Shown here in pieces: positions 25,731-33,831 of a stretch of DNA of 64,000 nt. The DNA comes from Herpetosiphon llansteffanensis (GTDB lineage: Bacteria; Chloroflexota; Chloroflexia; Chloroflexales; Herpetosiphonaceae). Both the position numbers and the translations under genes were made by a program. Below the pieces are notes generated by a model. That model was given only the letters and a program-made list of their open reading frames with translations, was not told the origin of the DNA and did no database searches. Location of the stretch: contig NZ_PUBZ01000136.1 of the NCBI RefSeq assembly GCF_003205875.1, positions 62,001-126,000 on the forward strand, given 5' to 3'. How positions within the stretch are numbered: the first letter of the stretch is position 1; each line of letters begins with the position of its first letter.

Positions 25731-25769
25731 ATCGCTAGTGATACAACGTCGTATCGCTAGCGATTTTTG
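25731..25769 (+). terminator. Strong intrinsic terminator after the GlsB pair
   Basis: A 14-base stem (25731-25744 with 25751-25764, one G-T pair) around the AACGTC loop, followed by TTTTTG. It lies directly against the stop codon of the convergent deacetylase gene. Confidence 0.88.
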
Positions 25770-25770
25770 T

Positions 25771-26550
25771 TTAACTACAGGCGGCAACAAAGCGATAGCC
25801 TTGGGCGGCTAGCTCAGGCAGCAGAATTTCCAAGGCCTCGATTGTTTGTTGGCGCGAACCACCGCCATCATGCAGCAACACCACGGCTCCATCACGCACT
25901 TGGCTACGAATTCGGGCCACAATTTCCTCAGTACCTGGTTGTTTCCAATCAGCGCTATCCACATCCCATAACACCATTCGCAAACCTAGTTGATTGGCGT
26001 TGGCAGCAATTTGCTGGTTGTGCTTGCCATAGGGTGGCCGAAAACAATTGCTCGCGGTTGCGCCCAACAGTGCTTGGGTTGCGCTCAGCTCATTTAATAC
26101 GCTTGCTTGATCAAGCTGGGTTAGGTCGGGGTGGCTCCAGCTATGATTCGCCAGCAGATGGCCAGCTAAGCGTTGTTGTTCAATGATTTCGGGATAGGCT
26201 TGGGCATTGCGTCCGAGCACAAAGAACGTGGCTTGAGCATTATGCTGGGCCAGCAAATCAAGTATTTTGGGTGTCCAGGTTGGGTCGGGGCCATCATCAA
26301 AGGTCAAATACACCACTTTATTGCTGGTTTGGGTTGATTGCATTGGCGGAACCTCGGTTGCTTGCGGCGTATAGGTTGGCCCAATGGTAATTGTGGCGGC
26401 AACTGGCTGGGCCAAACGCCATGTGATGGTTGGTCTTGGGGTTGGGGCGCTGGAACCACAACCAATTAAAAGCCAAAGTAGCCCAATTAACACCAAGCTA
26501 TGGCGGCAGGCGTGGCGCTTTCTGCTATAATCGCTGCTAGTAATCTGCAT
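25771..26550 (-). CDS. Polysaccharide deacetylase (NodB homology) lipoprotein
   Basis: A protein of about 259 residues. The N-terminal hydrophobic stretch SLVLIGLLWLLIGCG ends in a lipobox with Cys about 31. A Thr/Pro-rich spacer precedes the NodB domain: motif 1 TFDDGPD (about 84-90), motif 2 zinc ligands HSWSH (137-141), motif 3 RPPYGKHN, motif 4 WDVDSADW and motif 5 LLHDGGG. All metal and catalytic residues are intact. It should deacetylate a peptidoglycan- or chitin-like polymer on the outside of the membrane. Divergent from the GT2 gene of the polysaccharide segment. Confidence 0.93.
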   Translation of the reverse strand: MQITSSDYSRKRHACRHSLVLIGLLWLLIGCGSSAPTPRPTITWRLAQPVAATITIGPTYTPQATEVPPMQSTQTSNKVVYLTFDDGPDPTWTPKILDLLAQHNAQATFFVLGRNAQAYPEIIEQQRLAGHLLANHSWSHPDLTQLDQASVLNELSATQALLGATASNCFRPPYGKHNQQIAANANQLGLRMVLWDVDSADWKQPGTEEIVARIRSQVRDGAVVLLHDGGGSRQQTIEALEILLPELAAQGYRFVAACS

Positions 26551-26583
26551 CAAAACGATTAAAAACCAGTCAAAGGATTATAA

Positions 26584-27348
26584 ATGACCAGCGAACGTCC
26601 AAGTATTTCGGTCTTCTTTCCTGCCTATAACGATGCTGGCACCATTGGTAGCTTGGTGATCACAGCATTTCACGTTTTACCCGAGCTCACCGATGATTAT
26701 GAAGTGATCGTGGTTAACGATGGTAGCAGTGATTATACCGCGCAAGTGCTTGATGATTTAGCCACCAAATATCCACGTTTTCGCCCAATTCACCACCCCA
26801 AAAATCGCGGTTACGGCGGAGCATTACGCACCGGCTTTGCTTCAGCCACCAAAGATTTGGTGTTTTATACCGATGGCGATGCCCAATACGACCCCAATGA
26901 ATTACGTGATTTGTACCAAGTGCTAACCCCTGAGGTTGATATTGTGAACGGCTACAAGATTGCTCGTTCTGACCCATTGCATCGGAAAATTATTGGCCGA
27001 ATCTATCACCATGGGGTCAAATTTTTATTTGGCTTTAAATTGCGTGATGTTGATTGCGATTTTCGTTTGATTCGGCGTAATGTTTTCGATGTGGTCAATC
27101 TCGAATCGGATAGCGGCACAATCTGTTTGGAATTGGTGAAAAAGTTGCAGGATGCAGGCTTTAATTTCGCTGAAGTGCCAGTCCATCACTATCATCGGAC
27201 GTATGGCAAATCACAGTTTTTTAATTTCCCCCGTTTGTGGCGCACCCTGATTCAGTTGTTGCAGCTGTGGTGGAAATTGGTCATCCTCGGTAAACATCTT
27301 AAGGAACAAGCTGCTCGCCAACGCGCGCTTGGGCGTGACGTAGGCTAA
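26584..27348 (+). CDS. Family 2 glycosyltransferase (polyprenyl-phosphate mannosyltransferase-like)
   Basis: A 254-residue GT-A protein. SVFFPAYNDAGTIGSLV opens the fold; VIVVNDGSSDYTAQVL, HHPKNRGYGGALRTGF and the metal-binding FYTDGDAQYDPNEL follow, matching the DPM1/GtrB-like branch of GT2. A C-terminal basic helix pair replaces membrane segments, although LIQLLQLWWKLVIL may associate with the membrane. AAAGGA lies six bases before the ATG. It starts a plus-strand run of epimerase, GT4 and Yip1-like genes, so it likely builds a lipid-linked sugar for surface glycan assembly. Confidence 0.9.
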   Translation: MTSERPSISVFFPAYNDAGTIGSLVITAFHVLPELTDDYEVIVVNDGSSDYTAQVLDDLATKYPRFRPIHHPKNRGYGGALRTGFASATKDLVFYTDGDAQYDPNELRDLYQVLTPEVDIVNGYKIARSDPLHRKIIGRIYHHGVKFLFGFKLRDVDCDFRLIRRNVFDVVNLESDSGTICLELVKKLQDAGFNFAEVPVHHYHRTYGKSQFFNFPRLWRTLIQLLQLWWKLVILGKHLKEQAARQRALGRDVG

Positions 27349-27368
27349 ATGGCTCGTATGGAGGTTGT

Positions 27369-28358
27369 GTGATACAGCAGGCATTTCGCGGCAAGCGCTG
27401 TTTGATTACTGGCGGTTTGGGTTTTATTGGCTCGAATTTAGCCTTTCGCTTGGTCGATTTAGGCGCAGACGTTGTGATCGTTGATTCATTGGTGCCAGAG
27501 TATGGCGGCAATATGGCCAATGTGCACGGCTTGGCCGACCACGTTCGGATTAATATTGCCGATGTGCGCGACCAACATTCGTTGCAATATTTGGTGCAAG
27601 GCCAAGACTATCTGTTTAATTTAGCTGGTCAGGTTAGTCATATTGATTCAATGGAGAATCCCTTCAACGACCTGGATATTAATTGTCGTGCGCAGCTTTC
27701 GATTTTGGAAGCTTGTCGCCACAATAATCCTGCGATCAAAATTGTCTTTGCCAGCACCCGCCAAATCTATGGCCGCCCCGATTATGTGCCAGTCGATGAG
27801 CAGCATCTGTTGCACCCAACCGATGTTAATGGCATCAACAAAATGGCTGGTGAGTGGTATCACATTCTCTACAATAATGTCTATGGGATTCGGGCCTGTG
27901 CCTTGCGCATGACCAACACCTATGGGCCGCGCATGTTGGTACGCCATGCCCGCCAAACAGCGTTGGGCTGGTTTGTGCGCCAAGCGCTCGACGACGAAGT
28001 GATTAGCATTTATGGCGATGGCGAGCAGCAACGCGATTATACCTATGTCGATGATGCGGTTGAAGCCTTTTTGTTGGCTGCAATCAACCCTGCCGCCGAT
28101 GGCCAAGTGTTTAATCTTGGTGGCCCTGAGCCAATTAGCCATTTGCAGTTGATTTCGACCTTGACGGAAGTGGCGGGCACTGGCTCGTATCGGCTTGTGC
28201 CGTTTCCTCCCGAAAAAGCCCGCATCGATATTGGCAGCGTGTATAGCGATTATCGCCGGATTCAAGCGGTTTTGGGCTGGCAACCAACCACCAGTTTGCG
28301 CCAAGGTTTAGAGCATACGGTCAGCTTTTATCGCGATTTTCGCGAAGCCTATTGGTAG
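27369..28358 (+). CDS. NAD-dependent epimerase/dehydratase (extended SDR), catalytic Tyr replaced
   Basis: A 329-residue extended SDR. The NAD motif is TGGLGFIGSNLAFRL (14-28), acidic Asp39 in VIVDS ends the second strand, and FNLAGQVSHIDSM and VFASTRQIYG follow. The usual YxxxK catalytic pair reads NGINK here (Asn154, Lys158), while MTNTYGPRM and VFNLGGPEPIS in the substrate half are normal. It may therefore be an epimerase/decarboxylase subfamily with a different acid/base. The start is GTG at 27369 with GGAGG four bases before it, close behind the GT2 gene. Confidence 0.88.
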   Translation: MIQQAFRGKRCLITGGLGFIGSNLAFRLVDLGADVVIVDSLVPEYGGNMANVHGLADHVRINIADVRDQHSLQYLVQGQDYLFNLAGQVSHIDSMENPFNDLDINCRAQLSILEACRHNNPAIKIVFASTRQIYGRPDYVPVDEQHLLHPTDVNGINKMAGEWYHILYNNVYGIRACALRMTNTYGPRMLVRHARQTALGWFVRQALDDEVISIYGDGEQQRDYTYVDDAVEAFLLAAINPAADGQVFNLGGPEPISHLQLISTLTEVAGTGSYRLVPFPPEKARIDIGSVYSDYRRIQAVLGWQPTTSLRQGLEHTVSFYRDFREAYW

Positions 28359-28377
28359 TTTCTACCTTTACCCCTAA

Positions 28378-28405
28378 CCCCTCTCCCACTTCTAAGGGAG
28401 AGGGG
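28378..28405. repeat. Short REP-like hairpin between epimerase and GT4 genes
   Basis: CCCCTCTCCC (28378-28387) pairs with GGGAGAGGGG (28396-28405) and is then followed by AAATTATTTAG. It is related to the elements at 3905 and 14671-14800 and could also act as a weak terminator. Confidence 0.65.
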
Positions 28406-28428
28406 AAATTATTTAGTTTGGTTATGCA

Positions 28429-29730
28429 ATGTCAACAACGTCTGCGCCTTCAATCGATCAGCAATTGCGTGTCGCCATGCTTTGTCGGGCGGTTTTTCCG
28501 TTGCACGGCTTTGGTGGCATCGAACGCCATGTTTTTCATTTGGTCACCCATTTGAGCGATTTGGGCGTTAAGCTCGATCTCTGGACGCAAACGATTCCCG
28601 ATGATGCCCCAAGCTCAGGCACAGCCTATGCGCGCTTGTGCCAAAACCCGTTGATTCGCGTGCATGAAACCCGCTATGATCGCACCAGCCCGTGGTTGCG
28701 ACCAAATAGCATTCTTGGCCGCCAAATTAATTATCCAATTTTTACTTGGCAGCAGGCGAGCGCAGTGACCAAAACTGCCCAGCAAGGCCAGATTGACATA
28801 GTGCATACGCAAGGCTTGTGTGCCTTGGGCTGGGGCTTGGTGCGCCAACAGCAGCCACATTTGCGCCGCATTCCCCATATTGCCAACCCGCATGGTATGG
28901 AAGAATATAAGAATGTTGATTGGCGCAAGCAGCTGGCCTATGCTCCGTTTCGCGCCCAGTATTCATGGAGCCATCGCCAAGCAGATTGTGCGATTGCCAC
29001 CGATGCTTGCACTGCCGATGATCTACCGCATTTCTTAGGCGTTGATCCTGCGCGGGTGGCGGTCTTGCCCTCGGCAATTGATGTTGCTGAAGCCTTGGAA
29101 CAGGTAGATGCTGAATTGGGCCATGCGCTGGCGCAACGCTTGGATTTAGCCAACAACGAGGTGGTGTTTTTAACCGTCAGTCGTTTGGAGCGCAACAAGG
29201 GCTATCATCTGTTGCTGGCGGCCTTGGCCGAACTGCGCGACGTGTTGCCTCCAAACTGGCGCTTGTTGATGGTTGGCACTGGCAAAGAGCAGCCAGCGCT
29301 GGAGCAACAAGCCCAAAATCTGGGCTTGTTGCAACATGTCAGCCTGCTCGGTCGTCTGAGTGATCGTGAATTGCATTCATTGTATGAACATGTCGATTTG
29401 TTCATTCATCCAACCTTGTATGAAGGTTCGTCGTTGGTCACGCTTGAAGCGATGATTCATCGCTTGCCGGTGGTAGCAACCGCTGCTGGCGGCATTCCCG
29501 ATAAAGTTATCAGCGGCCATAATGGCTTGTTGGTGCCAGCGAACAATCAACGGGCTTTGGCCAATGCGCTGCGTTTAGCGCTCGATTTGCGCCAATACTG
29601 GCCGCAATGGGGTGCTGCAGGAGCAGCGATTGTGCGTCGGAGTTTTGATTGGCCGGTTGTGGCGCGGCAAACCCTTGCCACCTACCACGAACTTTTGCAA
29701 GCTCGCTCTTTGCGTGGAGGATTCCAATGA
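28429..29730 (+). CDS. Family 4 glycosyltransferase (GT-B)
   Basis: A 433-residue GT-B enzyme. The N-terminal half has MLCRAVFPLHGFGGIERHVFHL, the usual GG(I/V)ERH loop. The C-terminal half has FLTVSRLERNKGYHLLLAAL, LLGRLSDRELHSLYEHVDLFIHPTLYEGSSLVTLEAM (the E-x7-E motif) and GGIPDKVISGHNGLLV. It should transfer a sugar from a nucleotide donor during surface glycan synthesis. The ribosome site is weak. Its stop overlaps the start of the Yip1-like gene (ATGA). Confidence 0.92.
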   Translation: MSTTSAPSIDQQLRVAMLCRAVFPLHGFGGIERHVFHLVTHLSDLGVKLDLWTQTIPDDAPSSGTAYARLCQNPLIRVHETRYDRTSPWLRPNSILGRQINYPIFTWQQASAVTKTAQQGQIDIVHTQGLCALGWGLVRQQQPHLRRIPHIANPHGMEEYKNVDWRKQLAYAPFRAQYSWSHRQADCAIATDACTADDLPHFLGVDPARVAVLPSAIDVAEALEQVDAELGHALAQRLDLANNEVVFLTVSRLERNKGYHLLLAALAELRDVLPPNWRLLMVGTGKEQPALEQQAQNLGLLQHVSLLGRLSDRELHSLYEHVDLFIHPTLYEGSSLVTLEAMIHRLPVVATAAGGIPDKVISGHNGLLVPANNQRALANALRLALDLRQYWPQWGAAGAAIVRRSFDWPVVARQTLATYHELLQARSLRGGFQ

Positions 29731-30362
29731 GTTTTCGTACCCCTCAGCCCTCGTCATCACAATCTGCTCCATCGTCGCCGCCATCACCTCCCATTCCAAC
29801 AATGCAACTTCCCGAACTGCTGCAAGCCTCGATTGCCTTGGCTGGCAAGCCGAGCGAACCGCCATTTGGCCTTGTGCGCGGGCGTGGCTCGCTCAAAAAC
29901 GCCTTGATCTATGTCGCGATTGGAGCGTTTGTCAGCGGTTTGTTGTTGTTGGTAATTGAGATGTTAGTTAATCACGCTCCGGGCAAGCAGGCTTCCCTGT
30001 TGCTGCTGATTAATGTCATTGGGCATACTGCTGGTTTTGCGGCCTTGATTTCGTTTATTGCCCAACGTCAGCGCCTCAGTTTTCGCCAGCGTGATGAATT
30101 TGCCACTGCTTTAGCCATGGCTTGGCCACCAATTATGTTGGTGGTTGGCGGCGTTTTCTATTTGCTAACGAGCTTTGTGAGCTTTGTCGGGGCAATTTCG
30201 GGCTTGGCTTTGAGTTTGTTGTTTATGGTTGCGACTTTAAAGGCGCTGCGGGTGCTTTTTTCCAAGCCCTATGAAGAAACCTTCGTTAGCGTTGCTTATG
30301 GTTTACTGTTCTATAATCTAATTCTGAGTTTTATAGGGTATTTGGTTGGCCAAATTTTATAA
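29727..30362 (+). CDS. Yip1-like integral membrane protein
   Basis: A 211-residue protein. About 50 Pro/Ser-rich cytosolic residues are followed by five hydrophobic segments, including NALIYVAIGAFVSGLLLLVIEML, IMLVVGGVFYLLTSFVSFVGAIS and LILSFIGYLVGQIL. This layout resembles Yip1-domain proteins; identification is by topology, not by a strong motif. The ATG at 29727 overlaps the stop of the GT4 gene by four bases, so it is translationally coupled and may assist glycan transport or assembly. Confidence 0.65.
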   Translation: MSFRTPQPSSSQSAPSSPPSPPIPTMQLPELLQASIALAGKPSEPPFGLVRGRGSLKNALIYVAIGAFVSGLLLLVIEMLVNHAPGKQASLLLLINVIGHTAGFAALISFIAQRQRLSFRQRDEFATALAMAWPPIMLVVGGVFYLLTSFVSFVGAISGLALSLLFMVATLKALRVLFSKPYEETFVSVAYGLLFYNLILSFIGYLVGQIL

Positions 30363-31131
30363 CATCCGCGATGATTTGGGTCGTGAATTGCGCTTCGAGC
30401 ACGTGCCACAGCGTATTGTCTGCTTGGTGCCAAGCCTAACCGAGTATCTTTTTTGGTTGGGCTTGGCCGAGCACATTGTCGGTATCACCGATTATTGTAT
30501 TGTGCCCGCCGAACAGGTGGCAACAGTACCCAAAGTGCGGGGCACGAAAAATCCCAATTGCGAGCAGATTATTGCGCTTGCACCCGACCTAATTATCGCC
30601 AACAAGGAAGAAAATCGTCAGCGCGATATTGCGGCACTCGAAGCTGCTGGCTTGACGATTTATGTTAGCGATATTGATAGCGTGCAGCAGGCCATGGCTT
30701 GCTTGCAAACCATTGCTCGCATGCTTGGGCGCAGCGAGCAGGCTAAGCCCTTGATCGACGCGATTCAGGCTGAGCTGGCGCTTGCGCCTATTCGACAACA
30801 ACGGGTAGCAACGGCGATTTGGCGCGACCCATGGATGTGGGTTGGCAAAGCGACCTACGCCGCCGATTTGTTAGCCTGTTGCGGGGCCAGTAATTGTTTA
30901 GTCGATCCAGCGGGACGCTATCCACGCTTGGAATTGGCTGAAATTGCGGCCTTGCAACCAGATCGAATTTTACTCCCCGACGAACCATATAGCTTTAGCC
31001 AAGCAGATGCTGCTGAATTGCAGGGCTTGGCTCCTCAAATTAATTGCTGCGATGGCCAATTGCTCACCTGGTATGGCCCGCGGATTCCGTTGGCTTTGCA
31101 AAGCTATCGTCGCTTATTAAGTGGCGATTGA
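30346..31131 (+). CDS. BtuF-like binding-fold protein without signal peptide
   Basis: A 261-residue type III periplasmic-binding fold. DDLGRELRFEHVPQRIVCLVPSLTEYLFWLGL is typical of the cobalamin/heme-binding (BtuF) group, followed by KNPNCEQIIALAPDLII and RYPRLELAEIAALQPDRILL. There is no signal peptide or lipobox, unlike secreted transport components, and no permease follows. Cytosolic members of this group are widespread and unassigned. The start is TTG at 30346, overlapping the previous gene by 17 bases. Confidence 0.82.
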   Translation: MAKFYNIRDDLGRELRFEHVPQRIVCLVPSLTEYLFWLGLAEHIVGITDYCIVPAEQVATVPKVRGTKNPNCEQIIALAPDLIIANKEENRQRDIAALEAAGLTIYVSDIDSVQQAMACLQTIARMLGRSEQAKPLIDAIQAELALAPIRQQRVATAIWRDPWMWVGKATYAADLLACCGASNCLVDPAGRYPRLELAEIAALQPDRILLPDEPYSFSQADAAELQGLAPQINCCDGQLLTWYGPRIPLALQSYRRLLSGD

Positions 31132-31134
31132 TAT

Positions 31135-31497
31135 TTAGTTGGTTTGGCTGGCTTGACGGCTTTTGGTATCCACAATCGTATCGCGATACTCCTGACCCCA
31201 ATCACGCATCAGAAACAGAATTGGCCGCAAACTCTCGCCAAACTCCGTCAGGGCATATTCGACCCGTGGCGGCACTTCGGCATACACCGTGCGGCTAATC
31301 ACACCATCGGCTTCGAGTTCGCGCAGTTGCAAGGTCAACATACGCTGGGTAATTTCGGGCAAAAAGCGTTGCAATTGGCTAAAGCGCTTCTTGCCATCGC
31401 ACAAATGAAACAAAATCACACACTTCCACTTGCCACCAATTACCGCAATAGTTGCCTCAACCGGGCACGAATAGCTGAACCCATAATCATGACACAT
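31135..31497 (-). CDS. HxlR-family transcriptional regulator
   Basis: A 120-residue winged-helix protein: CPVEATIAVIGGKWKCVILFHL is the HxlR signature, then RFSQLQRFLPEITQRMLTLQLRELEADG (helix-turn-helix) and a wing ISRTVYAEVPPRVEYALTEFG. Four Cys (2, 11, 26, 33) lie in or near the N-terminal helix, in the manner of the redox-sensing YodB/HypR/QorR members. The ATG at 31497 follows AAAGGG; a TTG 33 bases upstream does not. It is divergent from an MDR quinone-oxidoreductase-like gene, the usual target of QorR-type regulators. A perfect inverted repeat stands between them. Confidence 0.9.
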   Translation of the reverse strand: MCHDYGFSYSCPVEATIAVIGGKWKCVILFHLCDGKKRFSQLQRFLPEITQRMLTLQLRELEADGVISRTVYAEVPPRVEYALTEFGESLRPILFLMRDWGQEYRDTIVDTKSRQASQTN

Positions 31498-31527
31498 ACG
31501 ATTTAGCCCTTTACAATCCAATAGTAT

Positions 31528-31554
31528 CAATTTTGTTAGTACACAACAAAATTG
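31528..31554. promoter_or_regulatory. Palindromic operator between HxlR and MDR genes
   Basis: Perfect arms CAATTTTGTT (31528-31537) and AACAAAATTG (31545-31554) around AGTACAC. It lies 31 bases before the HxlR start and just upstream of the -35 box of the MDR gene, suiting joint control by HxlR. Confidence 0.65.
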
Positions 31555-31561
31555 TGCGTTC

Positions 31562-31589
31562 TTGTAAAAATCATAGCACGGTTTATACT
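31562..31589 (+). promoter_or_regulatory. Promoter of the MDR gene
   Basis: TTGTAA (31562-31567), 16 bases, TATACT (31584-31589), about 43 bases ahead of the ATG at 31632. Confidence 0.5.
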
Positions 31590-31631
31590 TAGGGCAAAGT
31601 TTTGGTTGTCTAGATGGAAGGATACCTGGAT

Positions 31632-32573
31632 ATGGCGACGATGAAAGCAGTTCAAATTAATCGTTATGGCGGCATTGACGAATTGGTGCAGGCTGAAATT
31701 GAGCGGCCTGAGCCAGCAGCCGATCAAGTATTGATTAACGTGCATGCGATTGGGATTAATCCGGTTGATTACAAAGTGCGCGCGGGGTATATTCCTGGCT
31801 TTTTTGGCAACGATAACTTTCCATTAGTGCTGGGTTGGGATGTGGCGGGCACAATTGCTGCGGTTGGGGCAAATGTTAGTCAATGGCAGGTTGGCGATGC
31901 AGTCTATGGCATGGTCAATTTTCCAACGCCTGCTGGAGCGTATGCGGAATATATGCTTGCGCCTGCGAGCGAAGTTGCGGCTAAGCCCGAAAGTCTCACT
32001 TTTGAAGCAGCGGCAGCTGTGCCATTAGTGGCGTTGACCGCTTGGCAAGCCTTCGATGCGGTTGGTTTGCAGGCTGGCGATCGGGCGCTGATCCATGCAG
32101 CTGCTGGTGGCGTTGGCCATGTGGCGGTGCAATTGGCCAAATTACGTGGTGCGCATGTGATTGCGACTGCTTCGGCCCGCAACGAAGGCTTTGTGCGCGA
32201 ATTGGGCGTTGATCAATTTGTCGATTATACAGCTGCGCCATTTGAGCAACAAATCGCGCCAGTTGATGTAGTGTTTGATACAGTTGGCGGCGAGGTTCAA
32301 GCGCGCTCGTATGCAGTGCTAAAACCCCAAGCTGGCTTGGTCACGATTGTTGGCTCGCCACCAGAAGATTTGGCTGCGGCCCACGCAGGCAAGAGCTTGA
32401 GCCACTTGGTGCATGCTGATCAAGCTCAACTTATAGCAATTGCCAAATTAATTGACAGCCAACAACTGCGCATCGAGCTTGAGCATGTTTTTGATTTTGC
32501 CGAACTTGCTGCGGCCCACGAGCGCATGCAAAGCAATCGGGTGCGCGGCAAAATTGTCGTCAAAGTGAGCTAA
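31632..32573 (+). CDS. NADP-dependent MDR oxidoreductase (quinone oxidoreductase-like)
   Basis: A 313-residue zinc-free MDR protein. The GroES-like half carries INVHAIGINPVDYKVRAG and LGWDVAGTIAAVGANV; the Rossmann half has ALIHAAAGGVGHVAVQLAKLRGAHVIAT with the AAxGGVGxxA NADPH motif and VDVVFDTVGG after it. Members reduce quinones or alpha,beta-unsaturated carbonyls. The start could be the ATG at 31614, 31632 or 31641; 31632 has GAAGGA at ten bases. The divergent HxlR gene and palindrome imply redox- or electrophile-inducible expression. Confidence 0.9.
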   Translation: MATMKAVQINRYGGIDELVQAEIERPEPAADQVLINVHAIGINPVDYKVRAGYIPGFFGNDNFPLVLGWDVAGTIAAVGANVSQWQVGDAVYGMVNFPTPAGAYAEYMLAPASEVAAKPESLTFEAAAAVPLVALTAWQAFDAVGLQAGDRALIHAAAGGVGHVAVQLAKLRGAHVIATASARNEGFVRELGVDQFVDYTAAPFEQQIAPVDVVFDTVGGEVQARSYAVLKPQAGLVTIVGSPPEDLAAAHAGKSLSHLVHADQAQLIAIAKLIDSQQLRIELEHVFDFAELAAAHERMQSNRVRGKIVVKVS

Positions 32574-32587
32574 CTTCACGCAGCCTC

Positions 32588-32645
32588 ATGGCAGATAGTC
32601 CTAGCGACTATCTGCCATGGGCTACTCAAGTGCCTAGGACTATCT
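32588..32645 (+). promoter_or_regulatory. Two mutually exclusive hairpins
   Basis: ATGGCAGATAGTC (32588-32600) pairs perfectly with GACTATCTGCCAT (32606-32618). AGATAGTCCTAG (32593-32604), which shares most of the same left arm, pairs perfectly with CTAGGACTATCT (32634-32645). Only one can form at a time. No U-run follows either. The element lies between the MDR stop and the promoter of the secreted-protein gene. Confidence 0.55.
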
Positions 32646-32658
32646 TCCCATTTGCATG

Positions 32659-32687
32659 TTGCAGATTGTTAAGTGTTTTCTTATACT
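32659..32687 (+). promoter_or_regulatory. Promoter of the secreted T/P-repeat protein
   Basis: TTGCAG (32659-32664), 17 bases, TATACT (32682-32687), 39 bases before the ATG. Confidence 0.55.
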
Positions 32688-32726
32688 TAGGGGCATCTGC
32701 ACTTATATGGGGAGGTCACCGCACAC

Positions 32727-33764
32727 ATGGCAACACGCTTTCGAGCTTCGCTTTTAGGGATACTCTTGCTGGCCGGGATCGGCTTACAGGGTTTGGCTCA
32801 GCCTCAAACACCCACCGCACCTAGCGCACCCACCGTTTTAAATGAAAACTTCGATTCGCTAAACGATGCTTTAGCTGATGGCTGGGTGGTTGTGAATGCG
32901 AGCGAGCCACGCAATGATGATGATACAGATCATAATCGCTGGAAACAAGGCCGCTCGAATGGTTTTACGCAGATGTCCTCTCACTCAGGTGCTGCGAATT
33001 CATTTGCTGGCTCTGCTTGGGAGGCTTCAGATATTGATAGCGACTCCATTATTAGTAACTGGTTGCTAACACCACCACTCGTATTGGAAAATGGTAAAAC
33101 TGTTTCATTCTGGACGCAATCGCGTGGCTGCTTAGCTTTTGCAGATCGTTTAGACATTCGCTATAGCACTGCTGGAACCAGCACCAACGTTGCTAGTGGT
33201 AATAACACTGGCAATTTCTCGAATCTGATTGGCCGGATTAATCCTAATCAAGAAACTGGCGATGATCCCGATGGCAGTGATGGCTATCCATGTGACGATT
33301 GGGCTCAATTTACCTATACCATCAGTGGGGTGAACCAGCCAACCGTAGGCCGGATTGGTTTTCGTCACTATATTGTTGATACAGCAGATAATGGCCAGTA
33401 TATTGGGATTGACGATTTTAGCTATTCGGGCAATGTGTCTGGTGGCGATACGCCGACCCCAATTACCCATACGCCAACGCCTTCAAACACAGCTACGGTT
33501 ACAGCTACCCCAACCAATACGGCGACCAACACCCCAACCAATACGGTGACGAACACGCCAACCAACACGGCGACCAACACGCCAACTAACACGCGCACGC
33601 CAACCGGCACACCGCCAACGATTACCCCAAGCCATACCCCAACCAACACGCCGACCCGTACGCCAACCAATACCCCAACCAACACCCCAACGCGTACGCC
33701 AACCCGTACCCCCGAAATTCCAGTCTTCAAAGTCTTTATGGCCCCAATTCAAAAAGATGCCTAA
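32727..33764 (+). CDS. Secreted choice-of-anchor-J-like protein with T/P-rich tail
   Basis: A 345-residue secreted protein. A signal peptide ([20 protein letters not shown]) precedes a jelly-roll-like domain: LNENFDSL...GW at the start, [23 protein letters not shown] in the middle and [13 protein letters not shown] at the end, which is the pattern of cleaved-adhesin/choice-of-anchor J domains. The last 100 residues are TNTPTN-type repeats, encoded by a repetitive stretch at about 33465-33705, ending [16 protein letters not shown]. The repeats suggest a stiff wall-spanning or O-glycosylated stalk. GGGGAGG lies upstream of the ATG. No catalytic motif is visible. Confidence 0.8.
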   Translation: MATRFRASLLGILLLAGIGLQGLAQPQTPTAPSAPTVLNENFDSLNDALADGWVVVNASEPRNDDDTDHNRWKQGRSNGFTQMSSHSGAANSFAGSAWEASDIDSDSIISNWLLTPPLVLENGKTVSFWTQSRGCLAFADRLDIRYSTAGTSTNVASGNNTGNFSNLIGRINPNQETGDDPDGSDGYPCDDWAQFTYTISGVNQPTVGRIGFRHYIVDTADNGQYIGIDDFSYSGNVSGGDTPTPITHTPTPSNTATVTATPTNTATNTPTNTVTNTPTNTATNTPTNTRTPTGTPPTITPSHTPTNTPTRTPTNTPTNTPTRTPTRTPEIPVFKVFMAPIQKDA

Positions 33765-33777
33765 ACGTGATTAAACA

Positions 33778-33814
33778 AAAGCCCCGTGAGATACATTCCA
33801 TCTCACGGGGCTTT
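33778..33814. terminator. Bidirectional intrinsic terminator
   Basis: A perfect 15-base stem (33778-33792 with 33800-33814, inner arms GCCCCGTGAGAT and ATCTCACGGGGC) and a seven-base loop. The AAA/TTT ends give a short U-run in both directions. It separates two convergent genes. Confidence 0.9.
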
Positions 33815-33831
33815 CGCTTGGGGTGATAATT

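Noticed and set aside
27648-28304. 218-residue minus-strand frame opposite the epimerase
   Set aside because: Antisense to an SDR with clear motifs; no recognisable domain and no ribosome site.
33465-33705. Repeated ACSCCAACC/ACACCAAC units looking like a CRISPR or tandem repeat
   Set aside because: They encode the TNTPTN-type stalk of the secreted protein in frame; units are short with no spacers.
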